64,000 nt of DNA from Bartonella queenslandensis. GTDB lineage: Bacteria > Pseudomonadota > Alphaproteobacteria > Rhizobiales > Rhizobiaceae. The stretch covers positions 1 through 64,000 of the forward strand of contig NZ_NAAI01000006.1 in assembly GCF_018155095.1 (NCBI RefSeq). The letters run 5' to 3'. This document shows, one piece after another, positions 18,475 through 30,544 of the stretch (position 1 is its first letter; each line of letters starts with the position of its first letter). The notes under the pieces are model-generated. The model did no database searches, was not told the origin of the DNA, and saw nothing but the letters and a program-made list of their open reading frames with translations. A program made the translations under genes and the position numbers.

Positions 18475-18933
18475 CCAACTCCATCACGAAATAGACTTGA
18501 AAGCACAAGGTCTCTTCTCTACTGCTTTCTGTAAATTTGCAAAATCGTAAAAGCGTGAATCTGTAAAACAAACCTTAAGAATGTGCACTTTAAACCCCAT
18601 ACCACACACCAACCTCGCATCACGCACCACCCCGTACCCACGCACCAACTCCATCACGAAATAAGCTTGAAAGCACAATGTCTCTTCTCTACTGCTTTCT
18701 GTAAATTTGCAAAATCGTAAAAGCGTGAATCTGTAAAACAAACCATAAGAATATGCACTTTAAACCCCATACCACACACCAACCTCGCATCACGCACCAC
18801 CCCGTACCCACGCACCAACTCCATCACGAAATAGGCTTGATAGCACAAGAGCTCTTCTCTACTTCTTTCTGTAAATTTGTAAAATCGTAAAAGCGTGAAT
18901 CTGTAAAACAAACCATAAGAATATGCACTTTGC
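18475..18933. repeat. 170-bp tandem repeat array
   Basis: Units begin at 18475, 18645 and 18815 with the sequence CCAACTCCATCACGAAATA; the third is partial. An isolated related copy starts at 17941. Each unit contains TTTCTGTAAATTTGCAAAAT and CGTAAAAGCG, the same core found in inverted orientation near 2.3-2.9 kb. Open frames across the array only mirror the repeat. No gene is seen from 17429 to 19212. Confidence 0.8.
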
Positions 18934-19163
18934 AAGAAAAATGACAGGTGTAGTAAGGAAAGCTGGGAAAAAGGCACAAATGAAAGGGATGAAATATGGC
19001 GTGCTGCTCGTGGAGACATCAAAGCTGTGATATATTGGGAGCTATAAGGATAGACGATTAGAGATGAAGGGGGATAGAACAAGGATAGAGGAAAGCTTCT
19101 TTTCCACGTGAAGGAAACCGCTTTCCAGAACAAGAACAAGAAGAAGAAAAGAAAGAGACAAAA

Positions 19164-19190
19164 AAAACGGGTCGAAAAGACCCGTTTCTT
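19164..19190 (-). terminator. groESL terminator
   Basis: On the minus strand AAACGGGTC, a TTTT loop and GACCCGTTT are followed by a T-run, 23 bases after the groEL stop. Confidence 0.85.
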
Positions 19191-19212
19191 GATTATCTCT
19201 ATGGAAAAGAGC

Positions 19213-20856
<1,644 letters not shown>

Positions 20857-20916
20857 TTAATTTCTCCTTGGAGTTTTTTCAAAATAGTACACAATGAAAA
20901 ATTGAGCGTTCTTTAA

Positions 20917-21213
20917 TTAGCCCATAATTCCCATAATGTCAGATTCTTTCATGATTAAGAGGTCTTCCCCATTAATCTTGACTTCAGTTCCAGACCATTT
21001 TCCAAACAAAATACGGTCTCCTGTTTTGACTTCTAAAGGCACGCGCTTTCCGTTATCATCGAGAGCGCCATTGCCCACAGCAATAACTTCACCTTCTTGT
21101 GGTTTTTCTTTTGCTGTATCTGGAATGATAATCCCACCAGCGGTTTTATTTTCAGATTCAACCCGACGAACAACGACACGGTCGTGAAGTGGACGGAATT
21201 GTATATTAGCCAT
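20917..21213 (-). CDS. groES: co-chaperonin GroES (Hsp10)
   Basis: This 98-residue protein has full family length and forms the heptameric lid of GroEL. It has the N-terminal [14 protein letters not shown] and the mobile loop ([19 protein letters not shown]). It is the first gene of the heat-shock operon, with the CIRCE operator 53 bases upstream of its ATG. Confidence 0.98.
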   Translation of the reverse strand: MANIQFRPLHDRVVVRRVESENKTAGGIIIPDTAKEKPQEGEVIAVGNGALDDNGKRVPLEVKTGDRILFGKWSGTEVKINGEDLLIMKESDIMGIMG

Positions 21214-21265
21214 GTTTTAAATCCTTAAAACTGAACACAATTGCATTAATCTTAGAAAGTTCTTG

Positions 21266-21292
21266 CTAGCACTCTTAAGTCACGAGTGCTAA
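21266..21292. promoter_or_regulatory. CIRCE operator (HrcA site)
   Basis: The sequence CTAGCACTC, a 9-base spacer and GAGTGCTAA match the CIRCE consensus (TTAGCACTC-N9-GAGTGCTAA) with one change. It sits just upstream of groES. HrcA bound here would repress groESL, with relief on heat shock. Confidence 0.93.
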
Positions 21293-21443
21293 CACTATGC
21301 AAGATATAAAATCGGCTTTTCTCAATGTCAAGGATAGCCATAAAATAATTTCTCTATAAATGAGACTTCAACGACTTGCTTCTTCTTGCACTTTCGCGTT
21401 ATTTAGCTTTTTTAAGAACCCGTGAACAAAAAAGGATCTTATC

Positions 21444-22832
21444 ATGGTTGAAACACGTCAGGAAACGGATAGCTTTGGAACGATTTCGGTACGCCAAGAT
21501 CGTTATTGGGGAGCACAAACTGAACGTTCTCTGCATAATTTTAATATTGGCACAGAAAAGCAGCCCCTTACGATCATTTACGCTTTAAGCCTTATCAAGA
21601 AAGCGGCTGCTCTTGTGAATATGGACAAAGGCAAACTTTCTCCCAAGATTGGAAAAGCGATTGTCACTGCTGCCGATGAAGTTCTCTCTGGCGCCTTCGA
21701 TACACATTTTCCGCTTTCTGTTTGGCAAACAGGCTCAGGGACCCAAAGCAATATGAATGTCAACGAAGTGATTGCCAACCATGCCAGCATGCTTTTGGGA
21801 GGAAAACTGGGAAGCAAAAAGCCCGTTCATCCTAATGACCATGTCAATATGAGTCAATCATCCAACGATTCCTTTCCCACGGCGCTTCACATTGCCACCA
21901 CGCTGCAAACGCGCCAACATCTTTTTCCTATTCTTGACGCCCTTATTACCACTTTCAAGAAAAAAGAAGAAGAATTTGCCGACATCATCAAAATCGGACG
22001 CACCCATACGCAAGATGCCACGCCCTTAACGCTTGCCCAAGAATTTTCAGGCTATCGAGTCGCCTTAGAAGCTAATCGTCATCGAATTGAAACAGCCCTT
22101 TCTGATGTTCAAATGCTTGCCCAAGGTGGAACAGCTGTTGGAACGGGTCTCAACGCCCCGAAAGGTTTTGACGTTGCCTTTGCGGAAACAATCAGCGCCC
22201 TCACAGGCATATCCTTTAAAACGGCGCACAATAAATTTGAAGCACTTGCCCATCATGGTGCTCTTGCGCATTTTCATGGCAGTTTGAATGCCTTAGCTGC
22301 TGATCTCTTTAAAATTGCTAATGACATTCGGTTTTTAGGCTCCGGTCCCCGTTCCGGCTTAGGGGAACTCACCCTGCCTGAAAATGAACCGGGCTCTTCT
22401 ATTATGCCTGGCAAGGTTAACCCCACCCAGTGTGAAGCTATGACCATGGTTGCAGCCCAAGTCTTTGGCAATCATACCAGCGTAACCTTTGCTGCAAGCC
22501 AAGGGCATTTTGAACTCAACGTCTATAAACCTGTTATTGGCTATAACGTTTTACAATCCATTACCCTTCTTGGTGATTGCATGCGTTCTTTTGATCTGCA
22601 TTGCATTCAAGGATTACGCGCCAATCGTGTTCATATTCACGCGCTCATGGAGCGTTCACTCATGTTAGTCACAGCACTTGCCCCAGAAATTGGCTATGAA
22701 AAAGCCGCTGAAATTGCCAAAGCAGCGCACAAAAATGATACAACGCTGCGCACTGAAGCCCTCAAAGCAGGCGTTTCTGGAGAAGATTATGACCGGCTGG
22801 TTGATCCCAAAAAGATGATCGCGCCCCAATAA
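21444..22832 (+). CDS. fumC: fumarate hydratase class II
   Basis: This 462-residue enzyme of the fumarase/aspartase superfamily interconverts fumarate and L-malate in the TCA cycle. The signature [16 protein letters not shown] is present, as are the [17 protein letters not shown] and [12 protein letters not shown] substrate-binding segments. An AGGA ribosome-binding site precedes the ATG. The last 143 bases of the gene plus its 3' flank are repeated twice more downstream, and a decayed internal fragment lies at 23690-23912. The gene itself looks intact. Confidence 0.97.
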   Translation: MVETRQETDSFGTISVRQDRYWGAQTERSLHNFNIGTEKQPLTIIYALSLIKKAAALVNMDKGKLSPKIGKAIVTAADEVLSGAFDTHFPLSVWQTGSGTQSNMNVNEVIANHASMLLGGKLGSKKPVHPNDHVNMSQSSNDSFPTALHIATTLQTRQHLFPILDALITTFKKKEEEFADIIKIGRTHTQDATPLTLAQEFSGYRVALEANRHRIETALSDVQMLAQGGTAVGTGLNAPKGFDVAFAETISALTGISFKTAHNKFEALAHHGALAHFHGSLNALAADLFKIANDIRFLGSGPRSGLGELTLPENEPGSSIMPGKVNPTQCEAMTMVAAQVFGNHTSVTFAASQGHFELNVYKPVIGYNVLQSITLLGDCMRSFDLHCIQGLRANRVHIHALMERSLMLVTALAPEIGYEKAAEIAKAAHKNDTTLRTEALKAGVSGEDYDRLVDPKKMIAPQ

Positions 22833-23402
22833 AAAATCCGATCAAAGAAGATGCAAACTTCTTAAACCTTATCCATCAAACATAATCGGGGCACCCACGC
22901 CTCGATTATATTGGATGATGATCCCCCCCAGTGTTTATTTTAAACGCTCACTCCCATTCCAACTCTTATAATTTGGCTATGAAAAAGCCGCTGAAATTAC
23001 CAAAGCAGCGCACAAAAATGATACAACGCTGCACACTGAAGCCCTCAAAGCAGGCGTTTCTGGAGAAGATTATGACCGGCCGGTTGATCCCAAAAAGATG
23101 ATCCCGCCCCAATAAAAAATCCGATAAAGAAGATGCAAACTTCTTAAACCTTATCCATCAAATATAATCGGGGCACCCACACCTCGATTATATTGGATGA
23201 TGATTCCCCCCAGTGTTTATTTTAAACGCTCACTCCCATTCCAACTCTTATAATTTGGCTATGAAAAAGCCGCTGAAATTACCAAAGCAGCGCACAAAAA
23301 TGATACAACGCTGCACACTGAAGCCCTCAAAGCAGGCGTTTCTGGAGAAGATTATGACCGGCCGGTTGATCCCAAAAAGATGATCGCACCCCAATAAAAA
23401 AT
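22690..23402. repeat. 283-bp tandem repeat made of the fumC 3' end and flank
   Basis: Units start at 22690 (inside fumC), 22973 and 23255 with TTGGCTATGAAAAAGCCGCT. Each holds the last 47 codons of fumC and its stop; the first two also carry about 140 bases of 3' flank. The flank contains a hairpin (ATAATCGGGG ... CTCGATTAT) that could end transcription. Copies 2 and 3 share changes absent from fumC (for example CCGGCCGG), so one was duplicated from the other. Confidence 0.9.
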
Positions 23403-23407
23403 CTAAT

Positions 23408-23682
23408 CTTGAATGAGAGTCCTAAATACCGATAAGATTCTCTCATTTTAAATCCCTTTATGTTGCATCACAAAATCACCTGCTTGCTTATCATAAGCAA
23501 GCTAAGTGTATGGCGTAAAATTGTATAAGACAAGGATTCAAAAATGCCTCTCATGAACCGTCTCAAGAACGAAGGGGGCTCACAATATTTTAGAGCACGT
23601 TAGAGCAATCCCCAAGCGTGTGCCAAGTGTATGATAGTGCCGACTTGCTCTTTTATGATCCATAAAGATGAGCGTGCTCAAT
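23408..23682 (+). pseudogene. integrase leader repeat with decayed integrase start (copy 1)
   Basis: This is a leader of about 130 bases (AGATTCTCTCATTTTAAATC ... TTGTATAAGA.AAGGATT), followed by ATG at 23544 and a short MPLMNRLKN-like reading frame that stops quickly. The leader recurs upstream of the integrase fragments at 26883, 29208 and 30681. Confidence 0.5.
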
Positions 23683-23689
23683 AGAAAAA

Positions 23690-23912
23690 CAACGGTTGGA
23701 ACAAAATGCAACACCTCGCAAAGCTTTGACGTTGCTTTTACTCAAAACAATCAGCGCCCTCACAGAGATATATCCTTGACAGTGCGTAATCAATTTGAAG
23801 CATTTGAGTCACTTGCCCATCATGGTGCTCTTGCGCATTACTCCCAAAAGCCTAAATCCATGCGCTGTTCTCTTTAAAATGACCAATGACATTCGGTTTT
23901 TAGCTCCAAACT
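23690..23912 (+). pseudogene. decayed internal fragment of fumC
   Basis: The segment matches fumC 22110-22350: it shares GACGTTGC.TTT, AACAATCAGCGCCCTCACAG, TTGCCCATCATGGTGCTCTT and ATGACATTCGGTTTTTA. It carries deletions and stops. Confidence 0.75.
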
Positions 23913-24631
23913 GAGACGAACGAGAAGAATAGTTTATCATTGTACATGAATAAGAAATCTTCATAGAAGAATGCTCTCCCACGCCTCTCTTTATTATTCT
24001 TTTTATTGCCCCTTGTTATTTTTCATGCTTCCCCCTGCTTATTTCTCATATCCCCCCTTCTCATATCTTATTGAATCAATCCAAACGATGCGTTTGGATT
24101 ATCGCAAGCAAACGTAGCCTATCGATAAAAAGAATTGAAAAAGAAAATTGTTCTTCTTCTCACCTCCCCAAGGCTATCGCCATATAAAGACATTCGCCAT
24201 ACAAAAGCACTCACAATATTAAAAACGGGCCAAGCATATGAGGAAACACCATGAACTTTTTTAACACGAGGCACATCCATATTATATTAAGCATCAACAT
24301 AATCACCATTATGGATGATATAGTTATAACTAAATAATAAAAGATATTTTACACAAAATGTTTCTTTTAATAATTTAAAAGATTATTTATTACGCCATAA
24401 TGTTTTATAAAACACAGAGAATATTTAAGGAAATAAATCCCCAAAAAAATCATGAGAACTAAGAATTATATGGGAAATAAGCAAGACAAACATGTTTCAA
24501 AAAAGCTTAGCTCATGAAAAATTATAGATTTTTAGAGTGTTTTATTTTTCATAATGATAATTATATATAGATTTTTTTAACCAATTCATGCATAATAAGT
24601 TACGTTATTGAAATAAATTGGGGACGTTTTT
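23913..24631. other. A+T-rich non-coding region before hbp-like gene
   Basis: No gene was seen. The last 300 bases are very A+T-rich and should hold the promoter of the outer-membrane protein gene. Confidence 0.4.
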
Positions 24632-25522
24632 ATGAATAAAAAATGTTTAATTGCACTATCTCTTTTCACTTTTATGGCCACTTCAACAGCGCAAGCAGCC
24701 GATACGGTCATCTCTCAGCAATCAAAACCACATGTTTCAGCGCCAGGTGGTTTATCAGCGCGGATCTCGCCGGTTAATGTTCCAGTACCTTTTTCTTGGT
24801 CTGGTTTTTATTTTGGTGGACAAATTGGACATCTTTCCAGTAAAAGCACTTTAAATTACCCACCAGAAGCGCGAGACGGAAAATGGGCTTTGGTCGATAG
24901 AGATTTATCACCAGAACTAAAAGGATTTGTCGCCGGTTTTTATGCAGGTTCTAATATTGATTTAGGAAATAACCTTGTTGTCAGTTTTGATACGGATATG
25001 ATCTGGTCGGGGAGGAAAAACACCCAAACAGACAATGGGAAAGAAATTCTCGATAAATTAGACTCTGTCAATGCTACCTTTCACGACGCTGGGATTCCTA
25101 TTATAAAACCAGCCGCTCAGAATGAAACGATCCCCAACTATGGTGATATTATTGTCAGCAGTGTAACGTTGAAAGAAAAATGGGCTGGCGCTGCCCGCGC
25201 ACGTATTGGTTTTGCTTCCCATCGCCTTATGCCTTATATTGCAGGGGGTGTTGCCTATACACAGATGCAATATATCTTATCACTTTTAACAAAATTGCAA
25301 GAAGATTCGACGGTATTTGCTTCTGGTGATGTATTCAATAAAACAAAAACAATGATTGGTTATACTGTGGGTGGTGGTTTTGACCTTGCCATGACCGATG
25401 ACATTATCATGCGTACAGAATATCGTTATACAGATTTTTTTAAACAGAAATTTGCAAATGATGAACTTAAAATGAGCACCCAAACGCATAATTTTCGCCT
25501 TGGCGTCGCTTATAAATTCTAA
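24632..25522 (+). CDS. Omp25/hemin-binding-protein family outer-membrane porin
   Basis: The protein has 296 residues. Its signal peptide is cut after about residue 22 (STAQA-A). The conserved start of the mature barrel, PFSWSGFYFGGQIGH, is characteristic of the Brucella Omp25/Omp31 and Bartonella Hbp family. The C-terminus RLGVAYKF ends in phenylalanine, as outer-membrane barrels do. Bartonella Hbp proteins bind hemin at the cell surface; that role is inferred from the family. A GGGGACG ribosome-binding site precedes the ATG, and a strong terminator follows. Which Hbp paralog this is cannot be told from the sequence. Confidence 0.88.
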   Translation: MNKKCLIALSLFTFMATSTAQAADTVISQQSKPHVSAPGGLSARISPVNVPVPFSWSGFYFGGQIGHLSSKSTLNYPPEARDGKWALVDRDLSPELKGFVAGFYAGSNIDLGNNLVVSFDTDMIWSGRKNTQTDNGKEILDKLDSVNATFHDAGIPIIKPAAQNETIPNYGDIIVSSVTLKEKWAGAARARIGFASHRLMPYIAGGVAYTQMQYILSLLTKLQEDSTVFASGDVFNKTKTMIGYTVGGGFDLAMTDDIIMRTEYRYTDFFKQKFANDELKMSTQTHNFRLGVAYKF

Positions 25523-25546
25523 TATCTTTTAGAAAAAATGAAACAT

Positions 25547-25577
25547 TAAAAAAGCCCTGTTAAAACAGGGTTTTTTT
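25547..25577 (+). terminator. terminator of the hbp-like gene
   Basis: The stem AAAAAAGCCCTGTT / AACAGGGTTTTTTT follows the stop by about 25 bases. Confidence 0.9.
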
Positions 25578-26754
25578 GTGATTCCACCCCTTAAAAAAAC
25601 AAAAACTCTAAAAACCAGCACGCGACTATCAACAAAGGATCGTGAAAAAGTCCCACTTCTAGCAAGTTTCTATTCTCTCATTCTTTTAGAGGATACATTT
25701 GCAATAGCAAGAGCTTTACCATCACCCCATTGGTTCATTGGCGCTCTTATGAAATAAGGGGGAGCACTGATTTTTTTTTTAAGTAAATACGGATAATGTA
25801 TATTAATTGCAGCGGATGATGATAGAGAAGATGATATGTGTTCATTTTTCAACCTCTTCTCCACGCCCTAAATAAAGCTTCTTCATTGATGAACAATCCG
25901 TTTTTTCAATGTTACTTCACCTCTCACCTTTATTTTTCTTAATAAGATCACTTTATAAACGAACAAGAATTGATTTTTTCGCTACATTTCAAAGAACAAA
26001 GATTTTAAACCCCATTTTACCCCCTACTTGCCCCCCCTAAAATCCGATATTGGTTTGTAAAGAAACGACAACTCTTGGGGCAGTTTTTTCTTGACTTCCC
26101 ATTTCATAGGGCTTCACTTAACTTTTAAAACGCTATAGGCAAACCCTAACCTGAATATTCAATAGATACTGAAAAAAACACACTTGAATGTTTTAAAAAA
26201 AGCTCCCTTCTATCACCATACTTTTCAAGCGACGAGGTTTCAAACTGTTTTTATGCCAGAATGGAGCAAGGATATTACCGATTCTGTTTGTGTAATTTCT
26301 AAAACGAGAGAATTAATCTCATTTGGGGAGAATATGAAATTATAAAAACCCAAAAAACCATTTGTGAAACCCCTCTTCCATCCCACCTCTCTTCTTTCAC
26401 TTCTACTTCAGCCATCAAAAGCCAAACACTGTCTTTTAACAAGCACTGTCTTTTAAAAAATAAAGATTACACATGGACCGCACGCTTTTGTTTTTTACCT
26501 GTTTGTGATCACACCCTTCATGTCATAGGAGACGCTCAAAACCAAACCACGCCTCCCTCAATACACTGGCTCATTCACGGGCTTATTCACGGGCTTATTC
26601 ACGGGCTTATTTTTAAGCAACATTCAACCTGTAAACCCATTTCGCAACAGAAGCGATAAAGAATAAAATCTATTGTGCACCCTCTTTATACTTCATCAAA
26701 AAGCAGACAATATATTGATTTATATGGATAATTTAGCGTTATTCATATTGAGTT
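25578..26754. other. non-coding stretch
   Basis: No supportable gene was found. A minor tandem repeat of GGGCTTATTCAC (three copies, about 26578-26612) is present. A 64-codon frame on the minus strand (25670-25864) has only weak support. Confidence 0.4.
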
Positions 26755-27200
26755 AGAATCCCGAATAACGTAAGATTCTCTCATTTCAAATCTGTTTATC
26801 ATCAATCAATTAAAATCACTTGCTTGCACACCACAAGCGGGACTGGCGTATAGGTAAAAATTGTATAAGAAAGGATTAAAAAATGGCTCTTATGAACCGT
26901 CTTCATGCAAGATCTGTTGCAACACCCACAGGGCGGCAAATAGTGTGATGGCGCCGGTTTGTTACTCCATAAGCGTAAAAATGGAGGTGCTCAATGGCTT
27001 TATCATTATACCATTCATGGACGTCGTCGCGAAATGGGATTGGATACCTTAAGAAACGTTTCTTTAAAAAAAGCACGTGAATGTGCAAATCAATGGCGTT
27101 CTGTTTTACATGAAGGTCGTGCCCCCATTAAAGAGCGTGAGAAACAAAAACGTGAGTCAAAAAGCAAACACACCCCATCACACACTTTTCTCCCCTCATG
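26755..27200 (+). pseudogene. P4-type integrase N-terminal fragment with leader (copy 2)
   Basis: After the leader repeat (26755-26882), ATG 26883 starts MALMNRLHARSVAT. Two frames later the sequence gives LLHKRKNGGAQWLYHYTIHG, then RRREMGLDTLRNVSLKKARE. This is the arm-binding N-terminal domain (DUF4102 type) of P4-like tyrosine integrases. It is frameshifted and ends before the catalytic domain, so it is dead. It lies 300 bases from tRNA-Leu, a usual target for such integrases. Confidence 0.7.
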
Positions 27201-27491
27201 ATACCCTCACTCTTAATAAGATTCATAAAAAGGCATGCTTTTTTTATACAATTTTACACCACGCAAACGCCTCCTGCTTGCAATGCGCAAGAAACATGGG
27301 TTTAGTTGATTGACGATAAACAGATATGAAATTAAGAGAATCCTACGATATTCGAGGTCATTTATTCACGAGGAAAATTAAAGAGCGCTCTTTATACACC
27401 AATGTCTTATAAATCCTAGGGTTTTATAAATCCCAAGATTTTTAAATTAACGTGATGTGACACAACAGGATAAAGGGAAATACTCATGAAG

Positions 27492-27576
27492 TGGTGCGGG
27501 TGGTCGGACTCGAACCGACACTCCTTTCGGAACCAGATTTTGAGTCTGGCGCGTCTACCAGTTCCACCACACCCGC
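27492..27576 (-). tRNA. tRNA-Leu (anticodon CAA)
   Basis: This is an 85-base class II tRNA. The acceptor stem is GCGGGTG / CACCCGC with encoded CCA. The anticodon stem is CCAGA / TCTGG with loop CTCAAAA, giving anticodon CAA. There is a short variable arm and a T-arm with GTTCGAGTC. It reads the UUG codon. Confidence 0.95.
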
Positions 27577-27770
27577 ACTTGTGTTATAAAAGACAGACTT
27601 GTCGATTATTCCTCTGCACTATATGAAGAAGAACAGATTCGTCAACACCAGACTTCTTCTTTTTTAAGAATTCCCATCATTTTCTTCTCTGTTTTATGGA
27701 ATATTTTCTTTATCGGGTTTATAGCAATCTTATTTGTAAAGTTTTTACCTCTTAAATTTATAAAAAACGC

Positions 27771-28376
27771 ATGATATTAAACAAACTAAAGCTTTGGACG
27801 ATTTCTTTAGCAAATCGGCGTACAGCACCACACTGGCTTGGTTTTATTGCCTTTATTGAAAGTTCTTTTTTTCCAATTCCCGTAGATGTTTTATATATCC
27901 CGCTGCTGCTTATCCGTAAAAAGCATGTTTATCGCTATGCTTTAATTGCAACGATCTGTTCCGTTTTAGGAGGCATTGCCGGTTGGTTTATCGGACATTT
28001 TGCCTATGACACCCTCGCCAAACCCATTTTAGAATTTTACGGTAAAGTTGAAAGTTTTGAATCTCTAAAAAACAGTGCAACCCTGCAATTTCTGATTATT
28101 TTACTGATAACATCAGGCTTTTTTCATCTTCCCCCCATCAAAATTGTCACAATTTTGGCTGGTGTCATGAGTATACGTCTTGAACTTTTCATTCTCGTTT
28201 GTATTTTTTCCAGAGGCGCTCGTTTTTATCTTCTCGCATGGCTGATTAAACATTTTGGACAAAAAACAATGAATTTTCTACGACAGCATTTCAAATGGAT
28301 TGTCCTCATGGTGTGTGTTAGTCTCCTTTTAATTTATGGGATTTTTATTGCCTTTTTAAACCAGCAGCTTTTATAA
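27771..28376 (+). CDS. YqaA/DedA-family (VTT domain) membrane protein
   Basis: This 201-residue inner-membrane protein has four or five hydrophobic segments. It carries the family's N-terminal re-entrant motif (ESSFFPIPVDVLYIPLLL) and a GxxxGWFIGHFAYD segment. DedA/YqaA proteins are linked to lipid scrambling and envelope homeostasis. The gene ends 12 bases before dsbB, so the two are probably co-transcribed. The family assignment is good; the substrate is unknown. Confidence 0.8.
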   Translation: MILNKLKLWTISLANRRTAPHWLGFIAFIESSFFPIPVDVLYIPLLLIRKKHVYRYALIATICSVLGGIAGWFIGHFAYDTLAKPILEFYGKVESFESLKNSATLQFLIILLITSGFFHLPPIKIVTILAGVMSIRLELFILVCIFSRGARFYLLAWLIKHFGQKTMNFLRQHFKWIVLMVCVSLLLIYGIFIAFLNQQLL

Positions 28377-28388
28377 GGAGCAACCCCA

Positions 28389-28958
28389 ATGGCCTATGTT
28401 TTGTCTTCCCATTCGCTTTTAAAGAAACACCTTCATCTTGAACCCAGCAGAAAAGAACAAAGTTTATGGGCTTTTTTTCTCGCTTTTTGCTTGTCCGCTA
28501 CCATAGGTATTGCCCTTGGCTTTGAACATCTTGGAGGATATCTTCCTTGCGATTTATGTCTTATCGAGCGTTTTCCCTATTACGGTGCCATACCCTTTTT
28601 GCTCTTAGCAGGTTTTGGGGCATGGTTTTTTCGCATGTCTTCTTGGATACAACTTTTATTTTTATGTGTTTTTGTCTTAATGAGCATCAGCCTTGTTTTA
28701 GCCATTTATCATGCAGGTGTTGAATATGGCTTTTGGACAGCTCCTCTCAGTTGTGGTTCAACCGCCGTACGCAAAGCCTCAGACGTTAACCAACTGCTTA
28801 ACCAATTAAACAACATTCACCCTCCTTCTTGTTCTGAAGCACCCGTACGTTTTCTTTTTCTCTCATTTGCTGGTTGGAATGTCGTCTCAAGCCTATTTTT
28901 CACCCTTATAAGCCTCTATATTACTTCAAAAGGCATTCTTTCAGACCACAAAACATAA
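28389..28958 (+). CDS. dsbB: disulfide bond formation protein DsbB
   Basis: This 189-residue inner-membrane protein would reoxidise DsbA and pass electrons to quinone. Four membrane helices are visible. The first periplasmic cysteine pair is Cys54-Cys57 in GYLPCDLCLIERFPYY; the second is Cys122 and Cys148. The ribosome-binding site AAGGAG lies upstream of the ATG. It is in a likely operon with the YqaA-type gene. Confidence 0.9.
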   Translation: MAYVLSSHSLLKKHLHLEPSRKEQSLWAFFLAFCLSATIGIALGFEHLGGYLPCDLCLIERFPYYGAIPFLLLAGFGAWFFRMSSWIQLLFLCVFVLMSISLVLAIYHAGVEYGFWTAPLSCGSTAVRKASDVNQLLNQLNNIHPPSCSEAPVRFLFLSFAGWNVVSSLFFTLISLYITSKGILSDHKT

Positions 28959-29079
28959 CAATTCCTGTCTCCCACACACAGAGCATTGCTTGCTCTTAAA
29001 AACGCCTCATAGGGCATGGGGTCTCCACAAGCATACGACACGTTGATTTATAATGATAAATTATTCTTTTACAACTTAA

Positions 29080-29420
29080 ATCATAACCCCGAATACTGTG
29101 AGATTTTCTCATTTCAAATCATCTCAGATATGAATCAATATCACTTTCTTACACGACATAAGCGCAGCTGATGTGGGGGTAAAAGTTGTACAAGAAAGAA
29201 ATAAAAATGGCTTTTAATGAACGCTCTCAAGTGCCAAGGGCTATCGCAATATGGCAATTGGCAAAGTGTGTGATGATACTGGCTTGCTTCTCCATAAGCG
29301 TAAAAATGGAGGTGCTCAATGGCTTTATCGTTATACCATTCATCGTCGGCACCGTGAAATGGATGTGACGAGCGTTAAGACATGTTTCTTTTAAAAAGCC
29401 CGTGAATTGGCAGCTGGATA
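29080..29420 (+). pseudogene. integrase N-terminal fragment with leader (copy 3)
   Basis: The leader repeat is followed by ATG at 29208 and a MAFNERSQVP-like start. KRKNGGAQWLYRYTIH then appears in a shifted frame, with HREMDVT and KKARELAA-like remnants after it. Frameshifts and early truncation show that it is non-functional. Confidence 0.6.
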
Positions 29421-29769
29421 ACGTTTTGTTTTGCCCCCATCACAAAACCTCCAGAGCACAAAAATTAACCCTTTAATACGGCAGCCTACAAACATCATCT
29501 CCTCATCAAACTTCCCTTTAACTTTTAAACAGATGAAACAATTTTTTGTTGTAAAATATCCCTGTATTTCTTTTTTCATACATTTGCAGATTTCATGTTG
29601 TTATCAATGTTTTCCTCTCCAAAGGGAAGCAAAACAAAAAAAGCAACGAATATTTGTATTTTATTGTTTTGCTTCTCTATACGCATAAGCAATATTTTGA
29701 TAGAAGCAGGCGTAGAAAAGCGATGAGATAAAATGAGTGAGGGGACCAATAAATATTGAATGGTCAACC

Positions 29770-30288
29770 ATGCCTGAGGATAAAAATACAGCACCTCCCT
29801 TGCTCACTCCTTTAGATATCTGTCACCTTGAAGCACCGCATATTGGGATGGAACATGATCATGCCGCATGGCGAGAGCATGAGAAATTGGGAGATTTAAA
29901 TGCTCCTTACAAAAAACCCCCTCATATAAAACCTCGGCTTAAATCGGCACCTCGCATTAGACAAGTTTTTTGGTGTGATTTTCCTCATGATTCGATCTTA
30001 CCGGAATTCTGGAAAAAACGTCCTGTTTTAGTGCTCTCTAAGAATGCAAAACTCTACGGTAATGTTACGGTTTTGCCATTTTCGACAAAATCGCAACCGA
30101 ATAATCCTGCGGCTTATCCCCTACAATCTCCAATAGAACATAAAAAAGCATGGATTATCTGCAATTATGTGACAACAGTTTCGGTAAGCCGTCTTAGTTG
30201 TTCACGGAGCATTCCAAGGTTATCGGAAGAAGAATTTCATAAAGTTGTTTCTCTTATGCTTAAACATTTACCTCGTTTACACCATTGA
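29770..30288 (+). CDS. PemK/MazF-type toxin-like protein with N-terminal extension
   Basis: The protein has 172 residues from ATG 29770; an in-frame GTG at 29737 is an alternative start. The C-terminal 100 residues show the MazF/PemK fold: RQVFWCDFPHDS, KKRPVLVLSKN, GNVTVLPFSTK, and an arm with NYVTTVSVSRLS. Family members are ribosome-independent mRNA interferases. About 65 extra residues precede the domain, and no antitoxin gene is visible next to it. It may therefore be an orphan, a type II toxin with a remote partner, or a domesticated protein. Activity is not certain. Confidence 0.7.
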   Translation: MPEDKNTAPPLLTPLDICHLEAPHIGMEHDHAAWREHEKLGDLNAPYKKPPHIKPRLKSAPRIRQVFWCDFPHDSILPEFWKKRPVLVLSKNAKLYGNVTVLPFSTKSQPNNPAAYPLQSPIEHKKAWIICNYVTTVSVSRLSCSRSIPRLSEEEFHKVVSLMLKHLPRLHH

Positions 30289-30299
30289 CTTTTTCAAAA

Positions 30300-30420
30300 A
30301 ATAAGCGTATATAGATAAGCATATACGGCATCAGCAATGGTGGCCGCTTCCCCGTAAGGGGAGATAGGAACGAAGGAGTGGGAAACCGCTCCTTTCGTCA
30401 TTGAGGTTCTCCCTTTGACT
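30300..30420 (+). other. structured region with three hairpins after the toxin-like gene
   Basis: CGTATA..TATACG, CTTCCCCGTAAGGGGAG and CGAAGGAG..GCTCCTTTCG form successive hairpins. None has a good T-run, so it may be a processed 3' end or a small RNA rather than a simple terminator. Confidence 0.35.
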
Positions 30421-30544
30421 TAAGATATCCAACAATATCATAATCATCCTCACGCAAAAAAAGCAATAACAGACTGAAACAATGAAGAAGCTTATCCGAT
30501 AGTAAGCAATGCATTGATTTATAATAATAAATCACTGTTTTGCA

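Noticed and set aside
25670..25864. 64-codon minus-strand frame after the hbp-like gene
   Set aside because: It has weak start context and no recognisable features; it is too uncertain to annotate.
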